Shown: positions 16,671 to 25,926 of the stretch, one piece after another
Position numbering within the stretch: the stretch's first letter is position 1
How the letters are laid out: each line of letters begins with the position of its first letter
NCBI GenBank assembly: GCA_017569305.1
Contig: CP069418.1
Span: forward strand, 744,001-808,000
From: Clostridiales bacterium FE2011
GTDB lineage: Bacteria; Bacillota; Clostridia; Christensenellales; Aristaeellaceae
Reading direction: 5' to 3'
DNA: 64,000 nucleotides
Program-made: the position numbers and the translations under genes
The notes under the pieces: generated by a model
Databases searched by the model: none
The model's input: the letters and a program-made list of their open reading frames with translations, nothing else
Told to the model about the DNA's origin: nothing

Positions 16671-17795
16671 TTATTTCAATCTGTTCTTCATCCAGACGGA
16701 GATCAGATGGAAGTCTCTTGCTGTGGAAGCAAACAATCCACCCTTGAAAGCGCCCACCAGCACCGACATCAGCACCGGTCCGCCGATCAGGCCAATGATG
16801 CCGCCGAAGCGCATACCCACAAACATGCCGATCAGGCTCTCCAGCGGAGTAATACCGATGGAATCGGACATCAGTTTCGGTTCCAGCACCCGGCGCAGCA
16901 GCTGCAGGCCCAGGGTCAGGAACAGGATCTGGAATCCCGCCGCCGTATTCCCCAGCAGGAACTGGATAACGCTCATAATAATATAGGGTACGCCGCTGCC
17001 GATCATCGGCACCAGTTCCATCACGCCGCAGAAGAGGGCCGTGATGCCCGCGTAGGAAAAGCCGAAACAGGTCAGGTAAATCCATGACACAATCCCGACA
17101 ATCAGGGCAAATGTGCCCTGGACCCGCAGGTAGCCGAACAGGCTTTTCACCGTGGAATTGGTCAGCTGGGTGGTCCGGCTGTCTTGCTTGCGGCGTTTTC
17201 CGCCCGGCAGGTAGCTGCGGATTTCCTCATATTCCTTGGCAATAAAGTACAGGCCGATAGTCAGGAAGCTGATATAGATGATACTGTAAGGCATGGCTGT
17301 CGCCAGATTGACAACAAAGGTGCCCACAGTCTGCGCAATACTGGTTCCCCATATGCTCAGGCGTTCCAGCAGTGTGGTCAGGGCATTCCGGATCCAGTCT
17401 GCCACTCCGGGATCGGTGGATTCCCCGATTTTTGTAAGCAGATTGCTCATCGCCAGCCGCATCGTACTGATGCTCTCAGTCATCAGGTCTCCGGATTGAC
17501 TGACGATTCCCGGAACATGACCGATCGTAAAGATCAGCAGCCAGATAATCAGTCCCAGGAAAAGAGCCAGCAGCAGGAGCACCGGAATCAGCGAAGCAGG
17601 GCTTCGTTTCAGTTTGATCCGTTTCTGCAGGAACCGGATCACCGGCTGCAGCGCGGCCGCTATCGGAACAGCGATAATAAAGGGAGACATCTTGTCCCAC
17701 ACTTCCGGCAGCACCCAGCGTACAACGGCAAACGCCGCGGCAACGCCCAGCAGACGCAGCAGCATCCGCTCAGCCGCTTTTCTTTCTTCGCTCAT
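16671..17795 (-). CDS. AI-2E family (YtvI/PerM-like) membrane protein
   Basis: 374 residues of the AI-2E transporter family, with about eight membrane segments and a periplasmic-side helical domain in the middle. The family motif around GVMELVPMIGSGVPYI and the C-terminal LIGMFVGMRFGGIIGLIGGPVL are clear. It resembles YtvI, a sporulation integral membrane protein, more than proven AI-2 exporters. First gene of a three-gene minus-strand unit with the zinc-ribbon and TPM proteins. The specific transported molecule is unknown. Confidence 0.87.
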   Translation of the reverse strand: MSEERKAAERMLLRLLGVAAAFAVVRWVLPEVWDKMSPFIIAVPIAAALQPVIRFLQKRIKLKRSPASLIPVLLLLALFLGLIIWLLIFTIGHVPGIVSQSGDLMTESISTMRLAMSNLLTKIGESTDPGVADWIRNALTTLLERLSIWGTSIAQTVGTFVVNLATAMPYSIIYISFLTIGLYFIAKEYEEIRSYLPGGKRRKQDSRTTQLTNSTVKSLFGYLRVQGTFALIVGIVSWIYLTCFGFSYAGITALFCGVMELVPMIGSGVPYIIMSVIQFLLGNTAAGFQILFLTLGLQLLRRVLEPKLMSDSIGITPLESLIGMFVGMRFGGIIGLIGGPVLMSVLVGAFKGGLFASTARDFHLISVWMKNRLK

Positions 17796-17870
17796 CCGAT
17801 CACCGCCTTTCAGGCAAAAACTAAAGTATATTTTACCCCTGAAGGGCTGTATTTGTAAAGAGAAAGGCCC

Positions 17871-20315
17871 TTATCTCAGTTCTTCCACAACGCCTGCGAT
17901 ATCCGCGTCTTCCGTCAGCGGCCGGACGTATCCTTCCAGCAGTTTCGCCTTCTCGCTCAGTCCCCGGGAACGGGGATTCAGGAAAATCCGGCACTTTCCC
18001 CGGCCGTTCCGCGCCTCCTGGATCAGGTTCATGGCCGGCGCGTTGCCGTCAAAGGCCAGCAGTACGGAGTTCATACGCTTGAAGATCTCATAGGCAAAGC
18101 TCTTGTACAGACCCATTCCGGAGCTTTCAATGGAGATCCGTACCGATACGCCGGCCTCCTGCAGCCGCTTCTTCTCAGCCCGGCTGATCCGTGTAGGCAC
18201 AATGGCAAAAATCCGGAACCGTCCCCGGTTCCTCGCGGCCAGGCGGCCCTCCAGCCCCGTCAGGCTGTGGCCGATCACAAAGAAGGTCTTGGCCGGATCC
18301 AGGGTGTCCAGCAGCCGGTCAATCATCTGCTGATCCTCTTCCCGGATCACCGTCCGGTGTCCGCTGTGGTTAAAGCTGCCGCCCGCCACCACTACCGGGA
18401 ACAGGCCTTCCGGCAGCGGCGCAATCAGTTCCTTCAGCTCCTCCGCCGCGTCAATCCGTCCGGATTCCTTCCACAGGTCCTGGGTGATCCGCGGCGTCTC
18501 CTCCAGCCTGCGCTGGTACCACTTTTCCGCGTCTCCGGCACCGCAGTCCTCCCGGAACGCCGCCATCCGCTGCTCAAAGACCTGCCGGCTCCGCTGCAGG
18601 ATCCGTTCATCCGCCCGGCGCATCTTCTTCAGTTCCTCAAAGCTCAGCCCCAGCAGTTTTTCCAGGGAGAGTTCCTCATCAATGGAATCCGTTCCGTACA
18701 GGGCACCGCCGTCGGTTCCCTGTACGCAGGCAATGCCCGCCCGCAGGTACCGGCGGAGCGGATGGTTGTCCAGCCGGGAAAGGTTGTTCAGCCGCACATT
18801 GGAAGTGATCTGGAATTCCAGCGTCACGCCCAGTTCCTTGATGTCCTCCAGCAGCTTCCTGCCCCGGGCTGTCTTCAGGTCGCAGGTGTACAGACCATGG
18901 CCGATCCGCAGGGCTGGCATGGGCTGTCCGGGCGCCAGTGCTTCCTTCACGCAGTCAATACTGTTGGCCACGTTGTCCCTCAGGGAGTCATTCTCGCCCG
19001 CGTGAATCCGGATCACAAAGCCGTCGTGTTCTCCCGCGATCCGGACCAGTTCCCGTATCACCGCCCGCAGTTCCAGGATGCTGTTGATTTCCTCACCGAT
19101 GATATCGCTTCCGGCCACATAGGGATCCCCGGCTATCGCCCGGAGGATCTGCAGGTTGTCCGCCAGGTAGTCGTTCGGGGTAATCCTGTCCCGGATAATG
19201 GTCAGCGGTATCCGGCGGATACCGGCCAGGAACCGGAGCATCACCCCGGTCTCCCGGTTCACAGCCGGCATCACTTCATGGATTTCCCGCAGTCTTGCAG
19301 CGAACAGATCCCGGTTCAGCAGGGCCGTATCCGAAATTTCCGCGTACTCAATCCCCCTGCGGCGGTATTCCCGGGCAATCCAGAGCAGCAGGTCCTGGTA
19401 CAGGGTGTTGCTTCCGAAGCGTTCCGTTTCCCGGTCCCGGCGCATCTGCTCCGCGTAAGCCAGCACTTCCCGGTCCGGGATCAGGGCCAGGTTGATCCCG
19501 CTGAAGGGATCCTCTGCCGGCACTCCCTTGGTAAACACATAGCGGTACAGGTATACCTTTTCCAGGTCCGCGAACACCGCCTGTCCGTCCTTGGGGATGG
19601 TCAGGGAGTTCCGGATCCGGTCAATGTTATACTGGGCGTCCGTAGGATTTCCCAGGATCAGCTCCGCAAAATTGATAAAGGTATGGTCGTCAATCCGCCG
19701 GTCCCGGTACTTGCCGGTCAGGCCGGTTTCTCCCAGCTTTTTCTCCGTTTCAGCCCGGCGCTTTTCCAGCTTTGCTGTCTGGGACGAGTCACACTTCAGT
19801 CCCAGTTTTTTAATGTAGTAATAGGGATAGCGCAGCTGCCGCACAATGCCCAGGGCAATCAGCGCGTCCGGCGGCAGGTTGCCGTTCATGTGCGTATGCA
19901 GGTCCGTATGGAACTTGCACTCGCTGCGGATATAGGTTTTCACGATCGTCTTGGCCACCCCGAGCCGGTAGTCCCGGGTCTGGCTCATCAGGGTTTTGGA
20001 AATGGCGGGAATCGAAGCCTTCATTTCCACCCTGCCGTCCGGGAAAATATTGGCGATCTTCGTGTTCCCCAGCCGCAGGATATACATTTTACGGTTATCC
20101 CCGTCATAGTAACAGGGGATCTCATCCCGGATCACCTTCAGTCCCCGGTCATCCTCCTCTGTCTGCAGGCCGCACAGCCTGGCCAGGTTGGTGATCAGGT
20201 TGCCGGTATGGTGATTCGGCGTCCGGATGGTATAAAACAGGCGGTCTCCCTCCATGCAGAGGTCGACCGCAATATCCTTTTCTTTATCGAGATAGAACTG
20301 CTGAAAAAAGATCAT
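17871..20315 (-). CDS. Adenosine-deaminase-like amidohydrolase fused to a Rossmann/SLOG-like C-terminal domain
   Basis: 814 residues, over twice the length of ordinary adenosine deaminases. Residues 1-130 are an unrecognised N-terminal region. Residues 135-560 carry the deaminase metal and catalytic set: HTH at 140-142 in DLHTHMNGNL, HAGE at 438-441, GHG at 472-474 and D535 in VQGTDGGALYGTD. The second Asp of the usual TDD motif is Gly, so base specificity may differ. Residues 635-790 alternate strand and helix with VVVAGGSFNHSG, FVIGHSLTGLEG, AIVPTRIS and VLLAFDGNAPAMNLIQEA. These look like a nucleotide-binding Rossmann-type (possibly SLOG) domain. Own promoter at 20361-20389. Stand-alone gene; a role in nucleotide sensing or phage defence is conjecture. 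Confidence 0.75.
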   Translation of the reverse strand: MIFFQQFYLDKEKDIAVDLCMEGDRLFYTIRTPNHHTGNLITNLARLCGLQTEEDDRGLKVIRDEIPCYYDGDNRKMYILRLGNTKIANIFPDGRVEMKASIPAISKTLMSQTRDYRLGVAKTIVKTYIRSECKFHTDLHTHMNGNLPPDALIALGIVRQLRYPYYYIKKLGLKCDSSQTAKLEKRRAETEKKLGETGLTGKYRDRRIDDHTFINFAELILGNPTDAQYNIDRIRNSLTIPKDGQAVFADLEKVYLYRYVFTKGVPAEDPFSGINLALIPDREVLAYAEQMRRDRETERFGSNTLYQDLLLWIAREYRRRGIEYAEISDTALLNRDLFAARLREIHEVMPAVNRETGVMLRFLAGIRRIPLTIIRDRITPNDYLADNLQILRAIAGDPYVAGSDIIGEEINSILELRAVIRELVRIAGEHDGFVIRIHAGENDSLRDNVANSIDCVKEALAPGQPMPALRIGHGLYTCDLKTARGRKLLEDIKELGVTLEFQITSNVRLNNLSRLDNHPLRRYLRAGIACVQGTDGGALYGTDSIDEELSLEKLLGLSFEELKKMRRADERILQRSRQVFEQRMAAFREDCGAGDAEKWYQRRLEETPRITQDLWKESGRIDAAEELKELIAPLPEGLFPVVVAGGSFNHSGHRTVIREEDQQMIDRLLDTLDPAKTFFVIGHSLTGLEGRLAARNRGRFRIFAIVPTRISRAEKKRLQEAGVSVRISIESSGMGLYKSFAYEIFKRMNSVLLAFDGNAPAMNLIQEARNGRGKCRIFLNPRSRGLSEKAKLLEGYVRPLTEDADIAGVVEELR

Positions 20316-20360
20316 GCCCTTTCCTTTCCCGCTCTGCGCTCCTTCAGTTCCCTTTTGCCC

Positions 20361-20389
20361 ACTATATCACGTTCCGGAAATGCGTTCAA
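20361..20389 (-). promoter_or_regulatory. Promoter of the deaminase-fusion gene
   Basis: Minus-strand TTGAAC (20384-20389), 17-nt spacer, TATAGT (20361-20366), about 46 nt before the start codon. It shows that the gene is transcribed on its own. Confidence 0.75.
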
Positions 20390-20492
20390 CCCCGTTGCGC
20401 TGCTGGACGCTCATCCCCGGATGTGGTACTATGACGTTGTTCCAGAGTGTTTCCCGCCGTTTCAGGCGGTTTGTATGATCCGGAGGTTTTCC

Positions 20493-21680
20493 ATGAATTA
20501 CGAAAGTCTTGACGAGGCGCTTCGCCCCCTTACATCCGACGCACTGCAGTCGGTCATTTTCAGCAATCCGCTTCCCTCCAGAACAAAGTACCGGAAGATC
20601 CGGGCGGAAAGAAACGGAGAGGAGTTCTTTGTCTCCTCCTTTACGGTCACCCAGGTTTTCCACGAGACCGTTCCCGCTACTGATATCCTTTCCTTCTGCC
20701 TGAAAACGGCCGCGGAAACCTACCGCCAGCTGAACCTCTGGCTGAATGACGGCCGGGTCATGGAGATTCTCCTGTCCAAAAAGGGAAAGGCGCACGTCAC
20801 TACCACCGCCTCTGTCCAGGCTACGCCCCTGGTCCGCTCCAAGGCACTTCCCAACCGGCAGAAAAACCACATCCTGCAGGAAGGCATGATCGTTCCTCCG
20901 CTGGTGGATATGGGTGTCCTGACCCCGGAAGGTAAGATCATCCGCTCCCGCTATGACAAGTTCCGCCAGATCAACCGGTTCCTGGAAATCATCGACGATG
21001 AGTATAAGGACTATACCGCGGACAAGCCCCTCCGCGTCATCGACTTCGGCTGCGGCAAGGCTTACCTCACCTTTGTCCTCTACTACTATTTCACAGAGAT
21101 CAGACACCTGGCCGTGGACATCATCGGTCTGGACCTGAAAACGGACGTCATTGAGAAGTGCAACCAGGCTGCTCAGAAGTACGGCTACTCCTCCCTCCGG
21201 TTTGAGGTCGGCGACATCGCCGATTACTCCCCGGATGACGACGTGGATATGGTTATTACCCTTCATGCCTGCGATACCGCCACAGACTACGCCCTATACA
21301 ACGCGGTCAAATGGAACGCGAAGAAGATCTTCTCCGTTCCCTGCTGCCAGCATGAAATCAACAACACCATCACCTCTCAGAACCTGAACGTCCTCACCCG
21401 TTACGGCATCATCAAGGAGCGCTTCTCCGCCCTGCTGACCGATGCTCTCCGGGCGGACATCCTGGAGTGCTGCGGTTATGAAACCCAGGTGCTGGAATTC
21501 ATCGACCTGGAGCATACCCCCAAGAACATCATGCTCCGGGCAGTCCTCCGGCCCGGCGGTGCCAAGGCCTCCGCCAAGCGGAAGCAGGCCATGCTCCCGG
21601 AGATCGAATCCGCCCTGAAGGAATTCCAGGTCACCCCAACCCTGTATAAACTGCTGATTAAGGATTCATCAGAAGAATAA
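20493..21680 (+). CDS. Class I SAM-dependent methyltransferase (METTL25/RRNAD1-like)
   Basis: 395 residues. SAM-binding motif VIDFGCGKAYLTF at 182-194, GLDLKTDVI, an LHACDTATD motif at 257-265 and a PCCQHE motif at 282-287. The HACDTATD plus PCC-H pattern is typical of the Methyltransf_32 family, which includes eukaryotic RRNAD1, METTL25 and GSTCD; rRNA or another RNA is the suspected substrate. The N-terminal 150 residues are an extra domain seen in bacterial members. The start is ATG 20493 with GGAGG 7 nt upstream; the open frame continues far upstream but only antisense to the neighbouring gene. Ends in a strong terminator. Confidence 0.88.
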   Translation: MNYESLDEALRPLTSDALQSVIFSNPLPSRTKYRKIRAERNGEEFFVSSFTVTQVFHETVPATDILSFCLKTAAETYRQLNLWLNDGRVMEILLSKKGKAHVTTTASVQATPLVRSKALPNRQKNHILQEGMIVPPLVDMGVLTPEGKIIRSRYDKFRQINRFLEIIDDEYKDYTADKPLRVIDFGCGKAYLTFVLYYYFTEIRHLAVDIIGLDLKTDVIEKCNQAAQKYGYSSLRFEVGDIADYSPDDDVDMVITLHACDTATDYALYNAVKWNAKKIFSVPCCQHEINNTITSQNLNVLTRYGIIKERFSALLTDALRADILECCGYETQVLEFIDLEHTPKNIMLRAVLRPGGAKASAKRKQAMLPEIESALKEFQVTPTLYKLLIKDSSEE

Positions 21681-21690
21681 AATGCCAGCA

Positions 21691-21723
21691 CAAAGCCCCC
21701 GCACTTTCTGTGCGGGGGCTTTG
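21691..21723. terminator. Bidirectional terminator
   Basis: Fourteen-base-pair stem beginning CAAAGCCCCCGCAC (21691-21704) and closing with its complement at 21710-21723, loop 5 nt. It separates the convergent methyltransferase and arabinan-locus transcripts. Confidence 0.9.
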
Positions 21724-21739
21724 CTGTATCCGAATCATA

Positions 21740-22663
21740 TTAATCATTATCAGCAAAAACCGGAATCCCGTCCTCTGTATACGCTACCCCGCGCAGGAAG
21801 CAGTGCCTGTTCGGATCGCTGAGGGCGTCCCCGTGAAAGCCGGGATAAGGCCTGGCATGGAACACAATCAGGTCCCGGCCTTTCTCGTCCACGGTAAAGG
21901 AATTATGTCCCGGTCCGTATAAGCCGTTCTTTTCCTCGGTCACCATCACCGGAACCGGCGATTTGATCCACTCTTCCGGATCCAGCGGGTCTCCGCCCTC
22001 CTTCAGCGTCAGCAGGCCTACCGCATACCGCTCATCCGTGGCGCTTCCGGAATAGGTCAGAAACAACCGTCCGTTATGGATGAGGCAGGCAGGCCCTTCG
22101 TTCACCAGGTATCCCTGGCACTCCCAGTCATACTCGGGAATGCTCAGTCTCACCGCCGGCAGCTTCAGCTCCAGCGCGTTTTTCATTTCCGCAATATACA
22201 GGTTGCTGTTTCCGGGAATCTCATAATCCCGCTGTGCCCAGATAAAATACCGTTTCCCGTCGTAGGATACTGTAGTGGAATCCAGGGAAAAGCTCTCCCA
22301 TCCGGTATCAATCCTTCCCTTCTCGGTAAAACCGCCGGAAAACGGATCTGCCTGATCATTTTCCAACGCATAGATCCTGTGATCATAAACGCCGGATTCA
22401 TCCGCTCCCCGCCTGGCCGCGGCAAAGTACACATACCATTTTCCGTCCACAAAGTGCAGTTCCGGCGCCCAGATATTGCAGCTCATCGGGCCTTTCTCAT
22501 GCCGGGACCAGATAATCTTTTCCACGGCGTCAGGCAGTTCCTCCAGGGTTCTTGCCTTCCGCAGGATAATCCGGTCAAACTCCGGGGCAGAAGCCGTAAA
22601 GTAATACCAGCCGTCCTTGCGGATGATATAGGGATCCGCCCGTTGTTCAATAAACGGTTTCAT
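21740..22663 (-). CDS. GH43 glycosidase, exo-arabinofuranosidase-like, cytoplasmic
   Basis: 307 residues forming a single five-bladed propeller with no signal peptide, so it should act on imported oligosaccharides. Catalytic-region motifs are RADPYIIRKDGWYYF (general base Asp), SLDSTTV (pKa-modulating Asp) and VNEGPACL (general acid Glu), plus IWAPELHFVDGKWYVYFA and GPGHNSF. The pattern resembles GH43 subfamily 26 exo-alpha-1,5-arabinofuranosidases. Its ATG overlaps the stop of the secreted GH43 gene (ATGA), and it is the last gene of the arabinan operon. Confidence 0.9.
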   Translation of the reverse strand: MKPFIEQRADPYIIRKDGWYYFTASAPEFDRIILRKARTLEELPDAVEKIIWSRHEKGPMSCNIWAPELHFVDGKWYVYFAAARRGADESGVYDHRIYALENDQADPFSGGFTEKGRIDTGWESFSLDSTTVSYDGKRYFIWAQRDYEIPGNSNLYIAEMKNALELKLPAVRLSIPEYDWECQGYLVNEGPACLIHNGRLFLTYSGSATDERYAVGLLTLKEGGDPLDPEEWIKSPVPVMVTEEKNGLYGPGHNSFTVDEKGRDLIVFHARPYPGFHGDALSDPNRHCFLRGVAYTEDGIPVFADND

Positions 22664-24057
22664 CGGGAAGTTTCCTCCTCATGTATCGTTTCCTCGCTGA
22701 GCCAGATGCATTCGCCCTCCCCGCTGATGGCGGAAATACTCATGACCCGGCCTCCCCGTTCATCGTCCGTCTGCCAGAGGGCCACCCCGTCATAACAGAC
22801 GCCGTCCAGCGTCAGGTTTACCCGGCCGTCCTCCAGCGCGCAGCTTCCCCGGTCATCCAGCCTGCCGTCCTTCAGGGTGATTCTTTCGGAAACCTTCGGA
22901 GCCTTGTTGCTGTCGGTTTCATGCCGGATCAGGTTATAGACTCCCTCCGGCAGTTCCGTCACCGGCTCAAAGGTCTCCCCCTGGTAACTCATCGGCATCA
23001 CCAGCGGCCATCCGTCCGCGGACAGCATCATCGGCCGGATCTGCATGGCAAACCACCAGTCAGCCAGCTTCTGGGTCCGGGTATGATGGCACAGCCAGAG
23101 CCTTTCCCCGTCCACTGCAACGGAACAGTGACCGGGAGCTTTGATTCCGAGAGAAGTGCCGTTGTCATGCTGCAGCTGATAGCCGCCCATCAGTTTGACA
23201 CCGATCCGGCTTTCATTCGCCGCCACAAGGTCCGTCATCTGCCGCCCGTTGGCGTCCAGATACGGACCTTCGATTGTCCGCGAGCGGCCCACCCGGATGT
23301 TGTAGTCCTCCAGCAGCGAGCCGTAGGAAACGAAAAGATAATAGTATTCTGTCTGCGGCAGCCAGATCAGATAGCTGCCCTCTGCCCTGCAGCCCCGGGA
23401 ACCGGCGATCCGCACCGGTTCGCCTTCCGCGAACCCGTTCTCATCAAGCGCAGTCAGCCAGATGCCGCCGAAGAAGCTGCCCCAGGTCATGTACTGTTTT
23501 CCGGATGGATCCGTAAAAATGCATGGATCAATCGCGTTCGGTTTTGCCGAGGCACCGGCGTCGCTGCGGATCACAATCCCTTTATCCTCCCAGGAACCCG
23601 TCAGGCTGCCGGATACCGCCATGCCGATCACAGAGCGGCTGGAGCCAAAAGTGGACGCGCTGTAATACATCCGCCACTGGTTTCCGACCTTCACCACGTC
23701 GGGAGCCCAGAGGCCGTCATGTTTCGACGGATTCAGCCTGGCGGCCGCAATCTCTTCGGCGCAGGTTGTTTCATAGTCGTCGAAAGCGGCCCCAAGGTAT
23801 TCCCAGTGAATCAGGTCATCCGAAGCCCGCACCTGGACGCCGCAGCGATGAATATCTCCTGCGCTGGCGTCAGTGGAGAAGACATACCATCTTCCGTCAT
23901 CCCCGCGAACCAGGGAGGGATCATGTGTGTTGACAGCGCCCCAGTCTTCCGGCCGGTTAATCAGCTCGGTGTTTCCCAGGTCACTGAAAGACGCTGCCCG
24001 GCCAGGCGCAGGAACGGCCAGGATCAACGCCGCAAGCAGCATAAGAAAGATTTTCAA
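22660..24057 (-). CDS. Secreted GH43 endo-arabinanase-like enzyme
   Basis: 465 residues. The start is TTG at 24057, with AAGGAG 8 nt upstream and a signal peptide MKIFLMLLAALILAVPAPGRAA. The propeller carries THDPSLVRGDDGRWYVFST (catalytic Asp), KPNAIDPCIFTDPSGKQY (second Asp) and CRAEGSYLIW (acid Glu), with LWAPDVVKV between. The C-terminal 100 residues (ERITLKDGRLDDRGSCALEDG onward) match the small beta-domain of AbnA-type arabinanases. Predicted to cut alpha-1,5-arabinan outside the cell. It follows the permease gene by 23 nt. Confidence 0.9.
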   Translation of the reverse strand: MKIFLMLLAALILAVPAPGRAASFSDLGNTELINRPEDWGAVNTHDPSLVRGDDGRWYVFSTDASAGDIHRCGVQVRASDDLIHWEYLGAAFDDYETTCAEEIAAARLNPSKHDGLWAPDVVKVGNQWRMYYSASTFGSSRSVIGMAVSGSLTGSWEDKGIVIRSDAGASAKPNAIDPCIFTDPSGKQYMTWGSFFGGIWLTALDENGFAEGEPVRIAGSRGCRAEGSYLIWLPQTEYYYLFVSYGSLLEDYNIRVGRSRTIEGPYLDANGRQMTDLVAANESRIGVKLMGGYQLQHDNGTSLGIKAPGHCSVAVDGERLWLCHHTRTQKLADWWFAMQIRPMMLSADGWPLVMPMSYQGETFEPVTELPEGVYNLIRHETDSNKAPKVSERITLKDGRLDDRGSCALEDGRVNLTLDGVCYDGVALWQTDDERGGRVMSISAISGEGECIWLSEETIHEEETSR

Positions 24058-24080
24058 TGCTGACGCTCCTTTGGAAAAGA

Positions 24081-24929
24081 TTATTCCTTGACTGCGGCAA
24101 ACATCATAGATTCGATAATCCACCGCTGGAAGAAACCGTAGATAATCAGCACAGGCACAATCAGCATAACGCTGCCGGCCATAATCCGCGGCACATGGTT
24201 GTTGATGGCATACTGCTCGTTGAATTTGGCGATCATCACGGTAACAGGCTGCCAGGAAGGATTCTTGATAAACAGCGTCGGCGCAAGGTAGTCGTTCCAG
24301 GCCGCGATGAACCAGAGAACGCCATGTGCGCTCAGCGCCGGAATTGTCAAAGGCAGGATGATCTTCCAGTAAATCCGCAGATGGGAGCAGCCGTCAATCT
24401 TCGCGGCTTCCACCAGGGAATCCGAGATTCCGTAAAGGAACTGGCGCAGGAAGAAAATCATCATTACATTGCCGGTCAGCTTCGGCAGAATCAGGGGCCA
24501 GGGGGACTGAAGCAGATTGACCCTGAAAATCCAGAACTGACCGCTGAACAGCACATACTGGGGAACCATGATCGACGGAAACGGAATCATGATGGAGCCC
24601 AGCAGGAAAAGGAACAAAGCGTTCCGGCCCTTATACCGGATCTTGGCGAAGGAATAGGCCGCGGCTACGGATACCAGTGATCCGATAATCACCGGCGGAA
24701 TCGAATACAGGGCTGTATTCAGGAATCCGCGGAGCAGATCGATTTCGCCCCAGATCTGGGTATAGCTTTCCGTTGTCCATACCTGCGGCAGCAGGCCGCC
24801 GATATAAACATGCAGCTTCGGTTTGAACGAGGTGAAAACCATCCACACAAAAGGATAAAGCATCAGTACGGATCCTGCCAGCAGCAGGACAAAAATGACA
24901 ATGTCAACAATCCGTTTTCTTGTTTTCAT
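24081..24929 (-). CDS. Carbohydrate ABC transporter permease (CUT1, MalG type)
   Basis: 282 residues with six membrane helices and the EAA motif EAAKIDGCSHLRIYWKIILP. Partner of the MalF-type permease one base upstream. Predicted to import arabino-oligosaccharides released by the secreted GH43. No ATPase gene is in the operon, so a shared MsmK-like ATPase elsewhere in the genome must energise it, as is common for CUT1 systems. Confidence 0.95.
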   Translation of the reverse strand: MKTRKRIVDIVIFVLLLAGSVLMLYPFVWMVFTSFKPKLHVYIGGLLPQVWTTESYTQIWGEIDLLRGFLNTALYSIPPVIIGSLVSVAAAYSFAKIRYKGRNALFLFLLGSIMIPFPSIMVPQYVLFSGQFWIFRVNLLQSPWPLILPKLTGNVMMIFFLRQFLYGISDSLVEAAKIDGCSHLRIYWKIILPLTIPALSAHGVLWFIAAWNDYLAPTLFIKNPSWQPVTVMIAKFNEQYAINNHVPRIMAGSVMLIVPVLIIYGFFQRWIIESMMFAAVKE

Positions 24930-24930
24930 C

Positions 24931-25866
24931 TCACTTGTCCCCCTTTCCGTTCAGTTTGAACTGGATCAGGGTCAGGATGAACACGATGACCGCCAGGAAG
25001 ACAGCCACAGCACTGCCGTAGCCCGCCTTGGAGTTGACAAACGTCCGGTCATACAGATGGATCACCGTGGTAAAGGTGGAATTGTTCGGTCCGTTGCCGG
25101 AGAACATCAGCCGCGGTTCCACATACATCTGGGATCCGCCGATAACCCCGGTCACGATCAGGTAGAAGGTTACAGGCATCAGCAGCGGCAGCGTAATCTT
25201 CCGGAAGGTCTGCCACCAGTTGGCGCCGTCCACCTGCGCCGCTTCGTAATAGGAACGGGAAATACCCTGCATCCCCGCAATATACAGAATGATGGAACTG
25301 CCCAGGCCTTTCCAGATGGCCATGATCATAATGACCCATTTGGTATAGCCGGCATGACTCATCCAGTTGGGCGGATCTGAAACACCCAGCGCACGGAGTC
25401 CTTCATTGATGATCCCCACGTCTGAGTTAAAGATCTGCTGGAAAACGAAGGTGATGGCTACCACGCTGGAAATCACAGGCACATAATAAACCACACGGAA
25501 GACCTTCTCATAGTGCGTTCCCCGGTTCATGGCATAAGCCAGCAGCAGGGAAATCGCCAGGCCGATGGGGATACCGATCATGTAGTAAAAGGTATTCCCC
25601 AGGCTCTGCCAGAAGAGCTTGTTATTGAACATGTCAATATAGTTCTTCAGGCCCACATTCTTTGCTTTCTCAATCGCCTGTCCCATAGGCCAGGAAGTAA
25701 AACTGGCATACACGGACATACCGAAGGGGATCAGCACAAAAATCAGCATACCGATCAGCGGGATCGTGATCAGGCCGTATCCCCAGAGGGCATCTTTCTG
25801 CCGGTAATTCAGCCCGCACCGGCGCAGATCCGGTGCTGCCACAGTTGTTCCTGCAGTCCGCTGCAT
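24931..25866 (-). CDS. Carbohydrate ABC transporter permease (CUT1, MalF type)
   Basis: 311 residues, six membrane helices, EAA motif EAAQVDGANWWQTFRKITLP. The start is ATG 25866, with AGGAAG 7 nt upstream; a TTG 17 codons earlier lies close to the intergenic hairpin. Second gene of the operon after the binding protein, from which it is separated by a 12-bp hairpin (25927-25954). Confidence 0.94.
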   Translation of the reverse strand: MQRTAGTTVAAPDLRRCGLNYRQKDALWGYGLITIPLIGMLIFVLIPFGMSVYASFTSWPMGQAIEKAKNVGLKNYIDMFNNKLFWQSLGNTFYYMIGIPIGLAISLLLAYAMNRGTHYEKVFRVVYYVPVISSVVAITFVFQQIFNSDVGIINEGLRALGVSDPPNWMSHAGYTKWVIMIMAIWKGLGSSIILYIAGMQGISRSYYEAAQVDGANWWQTFRKITLPLLMPVTFYLIVTGVIGGSQMYVEPRLMFSGNGPNNSTFTTVIHLYDRTFVNSKAGYGSAVAVFLAVIVFILTLIQFKLNGKGDK

Positions 25867-25926
25867 GTTTCCGCTTCCTTTCTTAAATGGTCCCCGGCCT
25901 TCCGCCGCTGTAGTCAAACAAGAAGG

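Noticed and set aside
17871..20315. A complete RADAR-type defence locus
   Set aside because: Only a deaminase-like protein is present. No large ATPase (RdrA) or membrane effector gene is adjacent on either side, and the neighbours look like housekeeping genes.
18267..20492. Long open frame on the plus strand continuous with the methyltransferase gene, giving a protein of over 1100 residues
   Set aside because: It is antisense to the deaminase-fusion gene, is rich in residues typical of reversed GC-rich codons, and has no ribosome site. The methyltransferase has its own ATG with GGAGG at 20493.
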